64,000 bases of DNA from Chitinophagaceae bacterium (GTDB lineage: Bacteria; Bacteroidota; Bacteroidia; Chitinophagales; Chitinophagaceae), in contig JAIXOJ010000144.1 in NCBI GenBank assembly GCA_027486835.1, forward strand, positions 1 through 64,000. Direction: 5' to 3'. Within the stretch, counting starts at the first letter, position 1. Each line of letters opens with the position of its first letter. Below the pieces are notes generated by a model. It worked only from the letters and a program-made list of their open reading frames with translations. It was not told the origin of the DNA and did not search any database. The translations under genes were made by a program, and so were the position numbers. Shown here in pieces: positions 7,581-15,628 of the stretch.

Positions 7581-10343
7581 TTACTCCTTTATAAACTGCT
7601 CTTGATACTGATTGCTTTCGGTTTTAAGCGATACAATATAGTTACCCTTAGCAAGGAAATTAATAGACACATTGATTTGATTCAATCCCTCCCTTAAACT
7701 CACCTTTTGTTGCTTGACCACTTTACCGGCTGTGTTGATTATTTGCAAGACCCCATTTTCTGCCTTATTGATTTGTATGGTAATGCGCACCTTGTCTTTA
7801 GCAGGATTGGGGCTAATAGTGATTAGTGGTGAGTGGTGAGTGAATAGTGAAACAGATACTACTTTGCTGTATTCAAAACTACCATCCTTATCTATCATTT
7901 TTAGGCGATAGTAAGTCTCCTTACCCAGTGGAGGTTTTTGATCATTGAAGTGGTAGGCATTCGCGCCTGTACCAATGGCTTTTACCTTTCCAATAGATAT
8001 GAATGCCTTACCATCGGTGCTGCGTTCTATGATGAAATGGCTGCTGTTTGTTTCGGTGGCAGTTTGCCATGCGAGTGCTACTTCTTGGGTTTCGGTTGGT
8101 TTGGCGGTAAGGGTGGTGAGGGTTACTGGGGTGGCCGTGGGGTTGGTGTATTTGGCCACATAATTCGTTGTATAATTGGGCACATTCAATGTGAAATAGC
8201 CACCAGCATACACAGTGCCGCCCGCATCGGTAGTAAGGGTAGAGATACCACCCATGATACCACCATTAAACGTAGAAGCGTTGGTGCCGCCAAGTTCGCT
8301 CCAGCCGCTGCCGTTCCATTTGGCTACATAGCATTTCCCATTGCTGTTCGTGAAATCGCCCGCGGCATACACATTGCCGCCTGCATCGGTGGTAAGGGTT
8401 TTAATACCATAATGACCATAAAACGTAGAAGCGTTGGTGCCGCCGAGTTCGCTCCAGCCGCTACCGTTCCATTTGGCTACATACCATTTCCCATTGCCGT
8501 TACTGAACCAGCCCGCAGTATACACATTGCCGCCAGCATCGGTGGTAAGGGTATGGATATAACTATTAAACGTAGAAGCGTTGGTGCCGCCGAGTTCGCT
8601 CCATCCGCTGCCGTTCCATTTGGCTACATAGAATTTCCCATTGCCGTTACTGAAATAGCCAGCAGCATACACATTGCCGACGTTATCGGTGGTAAGGGTT
8701 AAAATACTATTATTAAACGCAGAAGCGTTGGTGCCGCCGAGTTCACTCCAGCCGCTACCGTTCCATTTGGCTACATACTGCTTCCCGTTGCCGTTACTGA
8801 AACCGCCGGCAGCATACACATTGCCCCCCGCATCGGTGGTAAGGGTATTGATTCTCCAATTAAACGTAGAAGCGTTGGTGCCGCCGAGTTCGCTCCAGCC
8901 GCTGCCGTTCCATTGGGCTACATACTGTTTCTTATTGCCGTTCCTGAATTCGCCCGCGGCATAAAGATTGCCGCCCGCATCTGTGGTAAGGGTAACGATA
9001 GAACTATCAAAAGTAAAAGCGTTGATGCCGCCGAGTTTGCTCCAACTGCTGCCGTTCCATTTCGTTACATAGTATTTCCCATTGACGTCCGTGAAATTGC
9101 AAGCAGCGTACATATTGCCGCTTGCATCGGCAGTTAGGGTAGAAATAGAATTAATAAACGTAGAATTGTTGGTGCCGCCGAGTTCGCTCCATCCGCTGCC
9201 GTACCATTTGGCTACATAGAATTTCCCAATGCCGTTCCTGAAATAGCCAGCAGCATACACATTGCCGCCCCCATCGGTGGTAAGGGTTTGAATACCATAT
9301 GAACTATAAAACGAAGCAGCAATTGTGCCGCCGAGTTCGCTCCAATCACTGCCGTTCCATTTAGCTACATAGAACTTCCCATTGCCGTTTTTGAAATTGC
9401 CCGCAACATACACATTGCCACCCGCATCGGTAGTAAGAGTATTGATATAAGAGCTAAATGTAGAATTGTTTGTACCACCGAGTTCGCTCCAACCGCTGCC
9501 GTTCCATTTGGCTACATAATGTTTCCCATTGCTGTTCGTGAACCAGCCCGCAGCATACACATTGCCGCCCGCATCGGTGGTAAGGGTATTGATACCATAA
9601 GTACCAAAAAACTTAGAAGTATTGGTGCCGCCGAGTTCGCTCCAACCGCTGCCGTTCCATTTGGCTACATAGAACTTCCCATTGCTGTTCGTGAACCCTC
9701 CTGCTGCATACACATTGCCCCCCACATCAGTGGTAAGGGTTTGGATACCATAAGTACCATTAAAAGTAGAAGCGTTAATACCGCCGAGCTCGCTCCATGT
9801 GCTGCCGTTCCATTTGGCTACATAATATTTCCCATTGCCGTTCCCGAACCAGCCCGCAGCATACACATTGCCGCCCGAATCGGTGGTAATGGAATTGATG
9901 CCATAATCAAACGTAGAAGCATTGGTGCCGCCGAGTTCGCTCCAGCCGCTGCCGTTCCATTTGGCAACATAGAACTTCCCATTGCTGTTCGTGAACCCTC
10001 CTGCTGCATACACATTTCCACCCGCATCGGTGGTAAGGGTACTTATAAAATAGTTAAACGTAGAAGCGTTGGTGCCGCCGAGTTCGCTCCAGCCGCTGCC
10101 GTTCCATTTGGCAACATATTTTTTCCCATTGCAGTTCTCGAACCAACCCGCAGCATACAGATTACCACTTTGGTCTTTGGTGAAAGATGTAGTGATATTG
10201 TTAAAATCACCGTGCGCAGTATTATAACTCCCCACAGGAGTCCATTGACCATCCACCAGCTTAGGGCTTATCACAATCAACCCCAATAAAAAACCAAACA
10301 CTACTATTGCCCTTATATAGCGTACACCAAAAACCTGCCTCAT
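7581..10343 (-). CDS. Secreted 14-repeat beta-propeller protein, T9SS sorted
   Basis: A 920-residue exported protein. A signal peptide occupies about residues 1-33 (IRAIVVFGFLLGLIVIS core). Fourteen repeats of 49-51 residues follow (about 34-735), with consensus GSGWSELGGTNASTF, then TLTTDAGGNVYAAG, then NGKFYVAKWN. The GNVYAAG core resembles SBBP-type beta-propeller blades. Fourteen units would suit two seven-bladed propellers (inference). After the repeats comes a fibronectin-like module found in the other T9SS proteins here (ETYYRLKMIDKDGSFEYS), then a C-terminal sorting domain starting ISPNPAKDK and ending YQEQFIKE. It is probably a surface-exposed or released binding protein. No catalytic motif is visible. 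Confidence 0.93.
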   Translation of the reverse strand: MRQVFGVRYIRAIVVFGFLLGLIVISPKLVDGQWTPVGSYNTAHGDFNNITTSFTKDQSGNLYAAGWFENCNGKKYVAKWNGSGWSELGGTNASTFNYFISTLTTDAGGNVYAAGGFTNSNGKFYVAKWNGSGWSELGGTNASTFDYGINSITTDSGGNVYAAGWFGNGNGKYYVAKWNGSTWSELGGINASTFNGTYGIQTLTTDVGGNVYAAGGFTNSNGKFYVAKWNGSGWSELGGTNTSKFFGTYGINTLTTDAGGNVYAAGWFTNSNGKHYVAKWNGSGWSELGGTNNSTFSSYINTLTTDAGGNVYVAGNFKNGNGKFYVAKWNGSDWSELGGTIAASFYSSYGIQTLTTDGGGNVYAAGYFRNGIGKFYVAKWYGSGWSELGGTNNSTFINSISTLTADASGNMYAACNFTDVNGKYYVTKWNGSSWSKLGGINAFTFDSSIVTLTTDAGGNLYAAGEFRNGNKKQYVAQWNGSGWSELGGTNASTFNWRINTLTTDAGGNVYAAGGFSNGNGKQYVAKWNGSGWSELGGTNASAFNNSILTLTTDNVGNVYAAGYFSNGNGKFYVAKWNGSGWSELGGTNASTFNSYIHTLTTDAGGNVYTAGWFSNGNGKWYVAKWNGSGWSELGGTNASTFYGHYGIKTLTTDAGGNVYAAGDFTNSNGKCYVAKWNGSGWSELGGTNASTFNGGIMGGISTLTTDAGGTVYAGGYFTLNVPNYTTNYVAKYTNPTATPVTLTTLTAKPTETQEVALAWQTATETNSSHFIIERSTDGKAFISIGKVKAIGTGANAYHFNDQKPPLGKETYYRLKMIDKDGSFEYSKVVSVSLFTHHSPLITISPNPAKDKVRITIQINKAENGVLQIINTAGKVVKQQKVSLREGLNQINVSINFLAKGNYIVSLKTESNQYQEQFIKE
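8160..10240 (-). repeat. Fourteen near-identical coding repeats (147-153 bp)
   Basis: The blades of the propeller gene are highly similar at DNA level, for example the recurring block reading GTGCCGCCGAGTTCGCTCC on the plus strand. Unit length varies only by whole codons. Such similarity allows gain or loss of blades by recombination. It also leaves long open frames on the opposite strand that are not genes. Confidence 0.9.
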
Positions 10344-10476
10344 AACCCGTCTTTTGAAAGTTTGAAAAAATTAGATAGTAAAATGATAGAATTATTGCTC
10401 GCTAAAATAGGAGATTTGCTTTAATTTGTTAACAATTTTACCAAAAAATAATATTGCTCGCTTGATGGCACAAAAA

Positions 10477-10510
10477 AAATCCATACAGTGGCATGGCACT
10501 GTATGGATTT
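10477..10510 (-). terminator. Rho-independent terminator of the orphan gene
   Basis: Perfect 14-bp stem (AAATCCATACAGTG, 10477-10490, with its complement at 10497-10510) and loop GCATGG. On the minus strand an unbroken T-run of eight follows. It is placed 65 bases after the stop codon at 10575. Confidence 0.9.
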
Positions 10511-10574
10511 AGCTATAAGAATCGTTGCCGAATTTTGTAGTGGTGGCAACCCTCATTTATTTATCCTTGCTGTA

Positions 10575-11327
10575 TTATTGGCCTTTTTTTCTGTAGCCCA
10601 TGGATAAAGCGGTGGAATAGGCTTGACCTCGATAATTACCTTTTATCACATCCCATAGACATATTAACACTTCACGTATGTGCGCTTTCGTAACTGTCTT
10701 TTTTCCTACTAATCCACTTAATGCTTGATTGGTTGAACTTTCTTTGCCTAATGCAGCACTATAATCGGTTTTCATTTTTGTCCAAAATGCGGTGCCATAA
10801 TCTGGAAATTTATCTAAACCATCTTCCACTATACTTTTAATAATTAAATCTAAATTCAATAAACGAGTATCTCGATCGGTAGGATATTTATAATGTCCCC
10901 TTTTTTTATGCAACCCATACCTGCTGTACTGGGCATAAACAACTGGTTCGTCATAAATGGAATTTAAACGCTTTCTAATTTTTGAAATGCCTGTATCTAT
11001 CTTCTTATCTAAAACTTTAAGGGTAGATGAATTGGGGGACTGATTACTGCCTACGTCCAAGGTGGTACTAATTTGAGCAGCATAGGTCTGTGCTTCGTCG
11101 GCAAAATCGGCTTGCGTAATCCACATTAGGGTCAATTTCGGATATGATTTCCAATTGTTACTTACATCAACAGCAACGTCCGCTAAATCGGCTTGCTTAT
11201 TGGGTATAAATGGTTTCCGGTTAACGGCCTTAACATTGGTTACCGTACTAGATGCCCCTGTAGATAAACTTGGGCTGGTTGCTTTCGCCTCTGTATTGTC
11301 GGGCGAATAAAAAAATTGAGGATTCAT
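10575..11327 (-). CDS. Hypothetical protein, no family recognised
   Basis: A protein of about 250 residues with no signal peptide or membrane segment. The first 60 residues are Ser/Thr/Asn-rich and probably disordered. The middle contains WITQADFADEAQTYAAQI and an alpha-helical Lys/Arg-rich stretch (KKIDTGISKIRKRLNSIYDE). The C-terminal half is helical (VTKAHIREVLICLWDVIKGN) and ends in a basic tail. I chose the ATG at 11325-11327. The frame continues upstream to a TTG at 11375 before a stop, so the product could be 16 residues longer. A strong terminator follows, so it is its own transcription unit. I do not recognise the family. Confidence 0.7.
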   Translation of the reverse strand: MNPQFFYSPDNTEAKATSPSLSTGASSTVTNVKAVNRKPFIPNKQADLADVAVDVSNNWKSYPKLTLMWITQADFADEAQTYAAQISTTLDVGSNQSPNSSTLKVLDKKIDTGISKIRKRLNSIYDEPVVYAQYSRYGLHKKRGHYKYPTDRDTRLLNLDLIIKSIVEDGLDKFPDYGTAFWTKMKTDYSAALGKESSTNQALSGLVGKKTVTKAHIREVLICLWDVIKGNYRGQAYSTALSMGYRKKGQ

Positions 11328-11426
11328 ACTGTATTCATTTACTAGTTTGCGAAAATAATAATCCAATCCACTCAATGAATATTAACAATAAAAATTCCTG
11401 AAAAAAATCCTATTTTAACAAAAAAA

Positions 11427-11451
11427 CCACGCTAACATGCTAAAATAGTGG
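11427..11451 (-). terminator. Weak possible terminator
   Basis: A short stem (CCAC/GTGG) encloses 17 bases and, on the minus strand, is followed by seven T residues. The stem is only 4 bp, so this is weak. It lies downstream, on the minus strand, of the 42-bp tandem array. Confidence 0.3.
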
Positions 11452-11723
11452 AAAAAACAAAGAAAGACCCGTTGAAAATAAGCCAATAAACAGGCGCTTC
11501 CTTATTTTGATAAATGCCGCCGAAATATGCACAAATGATTGATTAAAACATACCTCTTGAAAAATTGACGGTTGTAGTAATGGCTGTTGTTTAATAGGAT
11601 ATCTTTTATACTTACCCCACACCTTTACATCTGTAAGCAATTAAATTGAGGTAGAAATGAAAGAAAACCCCTCCTTTAGATGATATTTTTGGTTTTAAAT
11701 GTGCTTCATTTAGCCACTCTTTA

Positions 11724-12090
11724 GTGGTAATTGTTTGTAAATGACCATGGTACAGCCGTACTAAAGCCATTTTCATTTTAAAACGACCATGGGACAGCCG
11801 TACTGAGGCCATTTTCATTTTAAAATGACCATTGGACGGTTGTACTGAGGCCATTTTCATTTTAAAATGACCATTGGACAGTTGTACTGAGGCCATTTTC
11901 ATTTTAAAATGACCATTGGACAGCCGTACTGAGGCCATTTTCATTTTAAAATAACCATTGGACAGCCGTATTGAGGCCATTTTCATTTTAAAATGACCAT
12001 TGGAAGGTCGTACTGAGGCCATTTTCATTTTAAAATGACCATTGGACGGTCGTACTGAGGCCATTTTCATTTTCAAATGACCGTTAGACG
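11724..12090. repeat. Tandem array, exactly 42-bp period
   Basis: Eight units with GCCATTTTCAT starting at 11766, 11808, 11850, 11892, 11934, 11976, 12018 and 12060, all exactly 42 bp apart, plus degenerate flanking units. Each carries the palindrome TCATTTTAAAATGA. A minus-strand frame stays open through it (11612-12076) and would encode a 14-residue repeat (MKMASVRLSNGHFK type). The differences between copies fall mostly at two codons and are mostly amino-acid-changing (Arg/Gln, Pro/Leu). That argues against a conserved protein. Confidence 0.95.
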
Positions 12091-12388
12091 GTTGAAAATG
12101 GACTAAAATTTGAATAAAATTCCCACATATCCCTCTAAAACCGACCTTTTTTGGATGGAATTTCCCACTGGGGCAATTTTTTGAGGGTACTTAATCTTGT
12201 GCAACTACTGGATGCATAACCTATCCGCTATGTTATATTTTAAACTTGATAAAAAAATACGCTCAACACACTACTCAGCATTTTAACTTCCCAGAAGAAT
12301 TAAACTTTTGGGAAGTTGATGGACGTTTTATCCCTTTTTGGGTATAAATACTACTAAAAACTAATTTCGATACACAAATTTGAACATT
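12091..12388. other. Intergenic with stem-loop past the PL6 gene
   Basis: No gene seen. A 13-bp stem with one G-U pair (AACTTCCCAGAAG at 12285-12297, partner 12305-12317) lies about 70 bases past the PL6 stop codon. It lacks a U-tract on either strand, so it may be a weak terminator or a transcript-end hairpin. Confidence 0.45.
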
Positions 12389-14500
12389 TTACTGTGCCAC
12401 AACAAACGGCAGATGCCTAGAAATACCTTGGCTGGAAGGAATAAGCACTTGGTAACTACCTGCAACTAAGGAGGTTAAGGTAAAGGCATTATACCCATTT
12501 TGTAAGTAAATGCGTCGTACAGCTTTTCCTGTAAAATCAATAATGTTGGCTTCTATCGGTGAACTAATGCCCGAAACAAATATGCCTAATGTCGATTTAG
12601 TAGGATTGGGGAAGATTTGTACAGAGGCTTCGTTAGCAGTAGTGGCAAGTAAAATAGGTTTTGCATAAATGCGTTTGCCAGACTTGGTGTAAATGGCTAA
12701 ACGATAATAGACTTTTTCCCTTGCTGCTGCTAGAGTCGTCCATTGGTATTGAAGTTTGGAGGCTACAGCTACGGTATTTTCATTATTGAAAATTAGTCCA
12801 TCGGCACTGGTTGCTATTTCAAAATGATCTATTTCGTCAGTTGCGGTAACTCGCCACTGCAAAGCAACCGTTTGGTTATTGCGAGTACCCGTAAATGAGT
12901 GGAGTATTACAGGTAGTATAATAATGGGCATGCCCGCACCTACTTGGGTGGAATCTAATGGGGAGTTGATGATAGTGCCAGTGGCATTGAGTTCAATGGC
13001 ACCTACGTCGAAAATACTGGTTCTTGAAAATCCAAAAAGGTCTGTTCCGTTTAATAGTGGCGAGTAGGTAGCAGAATTAACTGCCGCATCTTTTACCACA
13101 TTAGGGGGAATAAATGCACCGTATTTTTTGGTGGTTAACGATATGTTGTTGGAAGTGAAACCCGCAGTTGGGGCATTGCCCAAGCCACTGGGCGCTTTGT
13201 ACAAATTTCCCTCTGCGGAAAAACCTACCGTTTGCCCCCCAGCTGCTGCGGTATCTACGGCCACAGCTTGGCCATTGAGCATTTTAATGAGGTTGTTGGC
13301 AATAACAATGCCTTTGGGTTTGAAAGGGGCTGCATTATCGGCATTAAATCCTATTTGGATGCCAGCACCACCGTAGCAATTGAGGATGCTATTGAATGCC
13401 ACAATAGCACTGTCTGCTGAATAGTAACGAGGAATAGGTACAACAAGGCTATCGGTATTGGAGTAGCCACTATATAGCACTATTGGGCAGGGCATGGTAT
13501 TGAGTTTGCCATCATTGGCATTTAAAGCTTCGAAATAATTGTTATAAATGCTATGCCCTTTGTCAATTACCCGAACGCCATATTGACTAGTGGAGGTTTT
13601 GGAGTTGGTGGTTTTAATAAAGAAATTGCTGTGTACGGTACAATACCTGCCTTGGCGGAGGGTTATTCCACCGTCATAATTTAGAAATGTATTGTAGCGA
13701 TAGGTGTTGCGGTTAGATTTATTGGAGATAATCTCAGGATCTGAAGATTTCCCATCCTGAAAAAGGTTGTATTCCACCACATTATAGCCGTCGCTGGCAG
13801 ACATACTACCCAGTCCCACACGGATGGTTTCGCCTTCGTTGCCCCCTTGCCATCCTCTACCCTTAAAATAATTTGAGTCGATCAAGTGATAGGTAGAAAG
13901 ACCACCAATGGGGTAATTGGCACTGTCGTACATTACTGCAATGGTGGGGGCACCGTTGTTTTTGTTCAAAAAAGTACAATGATCAATACGATTATTACTA
14001 CCAAATAGGGCAACCCATCTGTTTTTAGTGTCCGTGGGTGTGGGCAAACTATAACCAGTGGAATCGCTGTTGTAATTGTCTATGGTAATATTGGTTAGGC
14101 GACAATAAAAAGCCCTTGGAGAGGTAGCCCCTGTACCTCCTCTAAACTGAATTACATCATTGGTGCCTGCATTTCCATTCACAAATTTGAATCCCGAAAT
14201 CAACAACCTTGTTCCCCCAAAACATAAGTAGGTACTCCCAATAAATTGTACCCCATTAAAGGTTTCTGCTTGAAGCACAATCCATTTAGAGGAAATAGTT
14301 CCTTTGGTATTGTTGAGGATGATGCTTCCCCAGTTGTAGGTGCCATTTTTCACAGTAACTGTATCACCAGGTTTGGCAGAAGCTATTTTATTGGTTAGGT
14401 CGGTTTTGGTGGCAACAATAGTATTGGTGCAATAACTATTGAGGGGTAATGTCAAAAGCAAGGCAATCACTAATCGGGAAGGGGTAAATCTTATTTTCAT
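12389..14500 (-). CDS. Secreted PL6-family polysaccharide lyase, T9SS sorted
   Basis: A 703-residue exported enzyme of polysaccharide lyase family 6 (alginate lyase/chondroitinase B type, right-handed beta-helix). The signal peptide is residues 1-24. The helix spans roughly 25-500, with GDTVTVKNGTYN near the start. Family active-site stretches are present: GGNEGETIRVGLG, EIISNKSNRNTYRYN (catalytic Lys near 259) and GGITLRQGRY (catalytic Arg near 280), equivalent to K250 and R271 of chondroitinase B. A fibronectin-like linker (VTATDEIDHFEIATSADG) and a T9SS domain starting FPNPTKSTLG follow. PL6 acts by beta-elimination on alginate or dermatan sulphate; which one cannot be told here. It is probably cell-surface attached. 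No SusCD pair adjoins it, but a TonB receptor/DUF4249 pair follows upstream. Confidence 0.92.
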   Translation of the reverse strand: MKIRFTPSRLVIALLLTLPLNSYCTNTIVATKTDLTNKIASAKPGDTVTVKNGTYNWGSIILNNTKGTISSKWIVLQAETFNGVQFIGSTYLCFGGTRLLISGFKFVNGNAGTNDVIQFRGGTGATSPRAFYCRLTNITIDNYNSDSTGYSLPTPTDTKNRWVALFGSNNRIDHCTFLNKNNGAPTIAVMYDSANYPIGGLSTYHLIDSNYFKGRGWQGGNEGETIRVGLGSMSASDGYNVVEYNLFQDGKSSDPEIISNKSNRNTYRYNTFLNYDGGITLRQGRYCTVHSNFFIKTTNSKTSTSQYGVRVIDKGHSIYNNYFEALNANDGKLNTMPCPIVLYSGYSNTDSLVVPIPRYYSADSAIVAFNSILNCYGGAGIQIGFNADNAAPFKPKGIVIANNLIKMLNGQAVAVDTAAAGGQTVGFSAEGNLYKAPSGLGNAPTAGFTSNNISLTTKKYGAFIPPNVVKDAAVNSATYSPLLNGTDLFGFSRTSIFDVGAIELNATGTIINSPLDSTQVGAGMPIIILPVILHSFTGTRNNQTVALQWRVTATDEIDHFEIATSADGLIFNNENTVAVASKLQYQWTTLAAAREKVYYRLAIYTKSGKRIYAKPILLATTANEASVQIFPNPTKSTLGIFVSGISSPIEANIIDFTGKAVRRIYLQNGYNAFTLTSLVAGSYQVLIPSSQGISRHLPFVVAQ

Positions 14501-14657
14501 ACAGCAAATAGCAGGGTAGGCAAAAAATGTAGCAAATCAAACTTAAACAAGCCAAGGAAAGTGTCAACATCTGAATGCTTTTGATTGCAATTAATTAGCT
14601 ACGAAACTATGTTTACTTACTCAAAATATAACCAAATATTCGCGTTACCGTTATCGA

Positions 14658-14689
14658 ATGGACATAAGACTCATTAGGCCTATGTCCAT
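14658..14689. promoter_or_regulatory. Inverted repeat upstream of the PL6 gene
   Basis: Nine-bp arms ATGGACATA (14658-14666) and TATGTCCAT (14681-14689), separated by 14 bases, about 160 bases upstream of the PL6 start codon. It could be an operator or a transcript-end hairpin; nothing decides between them. Confidence 0.35.
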
Positions 14690-14754
14690 AAGATGCTATC
14701 TACTTCTCTGTCATTTGATTTTGCATAGAAATGCCTTGAATGGTGTAAAATAAA

Positions 14755-14791
14755 AAAGCTTACCAAAAGTTGCATCCTTTTGGTAAGCTTT
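14755..14791 (-). terminator. Rho-independent terminator of the TonB/DUF4249 operon
   Basis: Perfect 15-bp stem (AAAGCTTACCAAAAG, 14755-14769, partner 14777-14791), loop of 7, followed on the minus strand by a T-run (TTTATTTTA). It is 31 bases past the DUF4249 stop codon. Confidence 0.9.
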
Positions 14792-14821
14792 AGGTAACCT
14801 ATTAAACGAGTTATGTACTAA

Positions 14822-15625
14822 CTATTTTCTAAACACAGCGGTATCTCTTTGCACGGTATGTGCACTAAAATAGCCCAGGGCATTATTACTAATATTAGTG
14901 GTGGGATTGGCTGGAGAAGTAGGTTGTCCATTGGTAGGGTCTTGACCAGAAAGTTGTTTGTAATACTCAAAAATGGGTTTGTCTATACATTGCATTTCGA
15001 GTAACACCGTGTCCTTATCATTAATGTAACTACTATCGTTAAATAATTGACGGGAGATGTATCTGCCATCTGATAAACGGTCATCAAAAACAAAAATTTG
15101 TTTTACCGGTTTGCCATTCACTTTTTGCAAGAAATGATACGCATTGTATCCATTTGGTGGATCTTGAAAATTAGGAATGGCATTGGTAACGCTATTGCCA
15201 AACCCTGTATTTGTTTGAAATGTAACGGTATCTAGTAATACTTGCTTGGGCATGGTGGAGGTGGCAGTGTATTCGACTCCGCCCACTTTAATGTACAAAT
15301 GATAGGTGTGACCAATTATTCCATTTGTTATGGCATGAGTGGAATAAATACCTGCAGCAGATTCTGACAAAGTATCTTTTGCATTGGTGGAATCGTCGGT
15401 AACCACCACAATTGCCCCAGTAACCGCTGGATACACATTATCGCTGTTGAAGCTAATGGAACGTGTAATCTTAACTGTGTAAGGCCCTGCTTCATTAGTG
15501 ATAGCTCCTTGAATCACAATTTGTGGTGCAGCATCGTTGAGGTTAATATCAATTACTTTGGTACAAGCAGATGCCAAAATGATGCAGAAAATAGCAGTGT
15601 ATTTGGTAAAAAGGAATTGCTTCAT
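14822..15625 (-). CDS. DUF4249 outer-membrane lipoprotein
   Basis: A 267-residue lipoprotein with signal peptide and lipobox LASAC, so Cys at about 21 would be acylated. It matches DUF4249: a start such as TKVIDINLNDAAPQIVIQG, then an immunoglobulin-like segment YTVKITRSISFNSDNVYPAV. Family members are encoded directly after TonB-dependent receptors and are thought to act as their surface lid or accessory lipoprotein, much as SusD does for SusC. The gene begins three bases after the receptor gene ends and shares its terminator, so the two are one operon. At 267 residues it is somewhat shorter than many family members. The ligand is unknown. Confidence 0.88.
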   Translation of the reverse strand: MKQFLFTKYTAIFCIILASACTKVIDINLNDAAPQIVIQGAITNEAGPYTVKITRSISFNSDNVYPAVTGAIVVVTDDSTNAKDTLSESAAGIYSTHAITNGIIGHTYHLYIKVGGVEYTATSTMPKQVLLDTVTFQTNTGFGNSVTNAIPNFQDPPNGYNAYHFLQKVNGKPVKQIFVFDDRLSDGRYISRQLFNDSSYINDKDTVLLEMQCIDKPIFEYYKQLSGQDPTNGQPTSPANPTTNISNNALGYFSAHTVQRDTAVFRK

Positions 15626-15628
15626 TGG

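Noticed and set aside
7938-10289. Long plus-strand frames opposite the propeller gene
   Set aside because: They are repetitive mirror images of the blades with no start-site, domain or codon-use support; the minus-strand gene has a signal peptide and sorting tail.
11612-12076. Minus-strand frame of 154 codons through the 42-bp array
   Set aside because: Mostly amino-acid-changing differences between units and no recognisable domain; recorded as a repeat array, with a test listed in findings.
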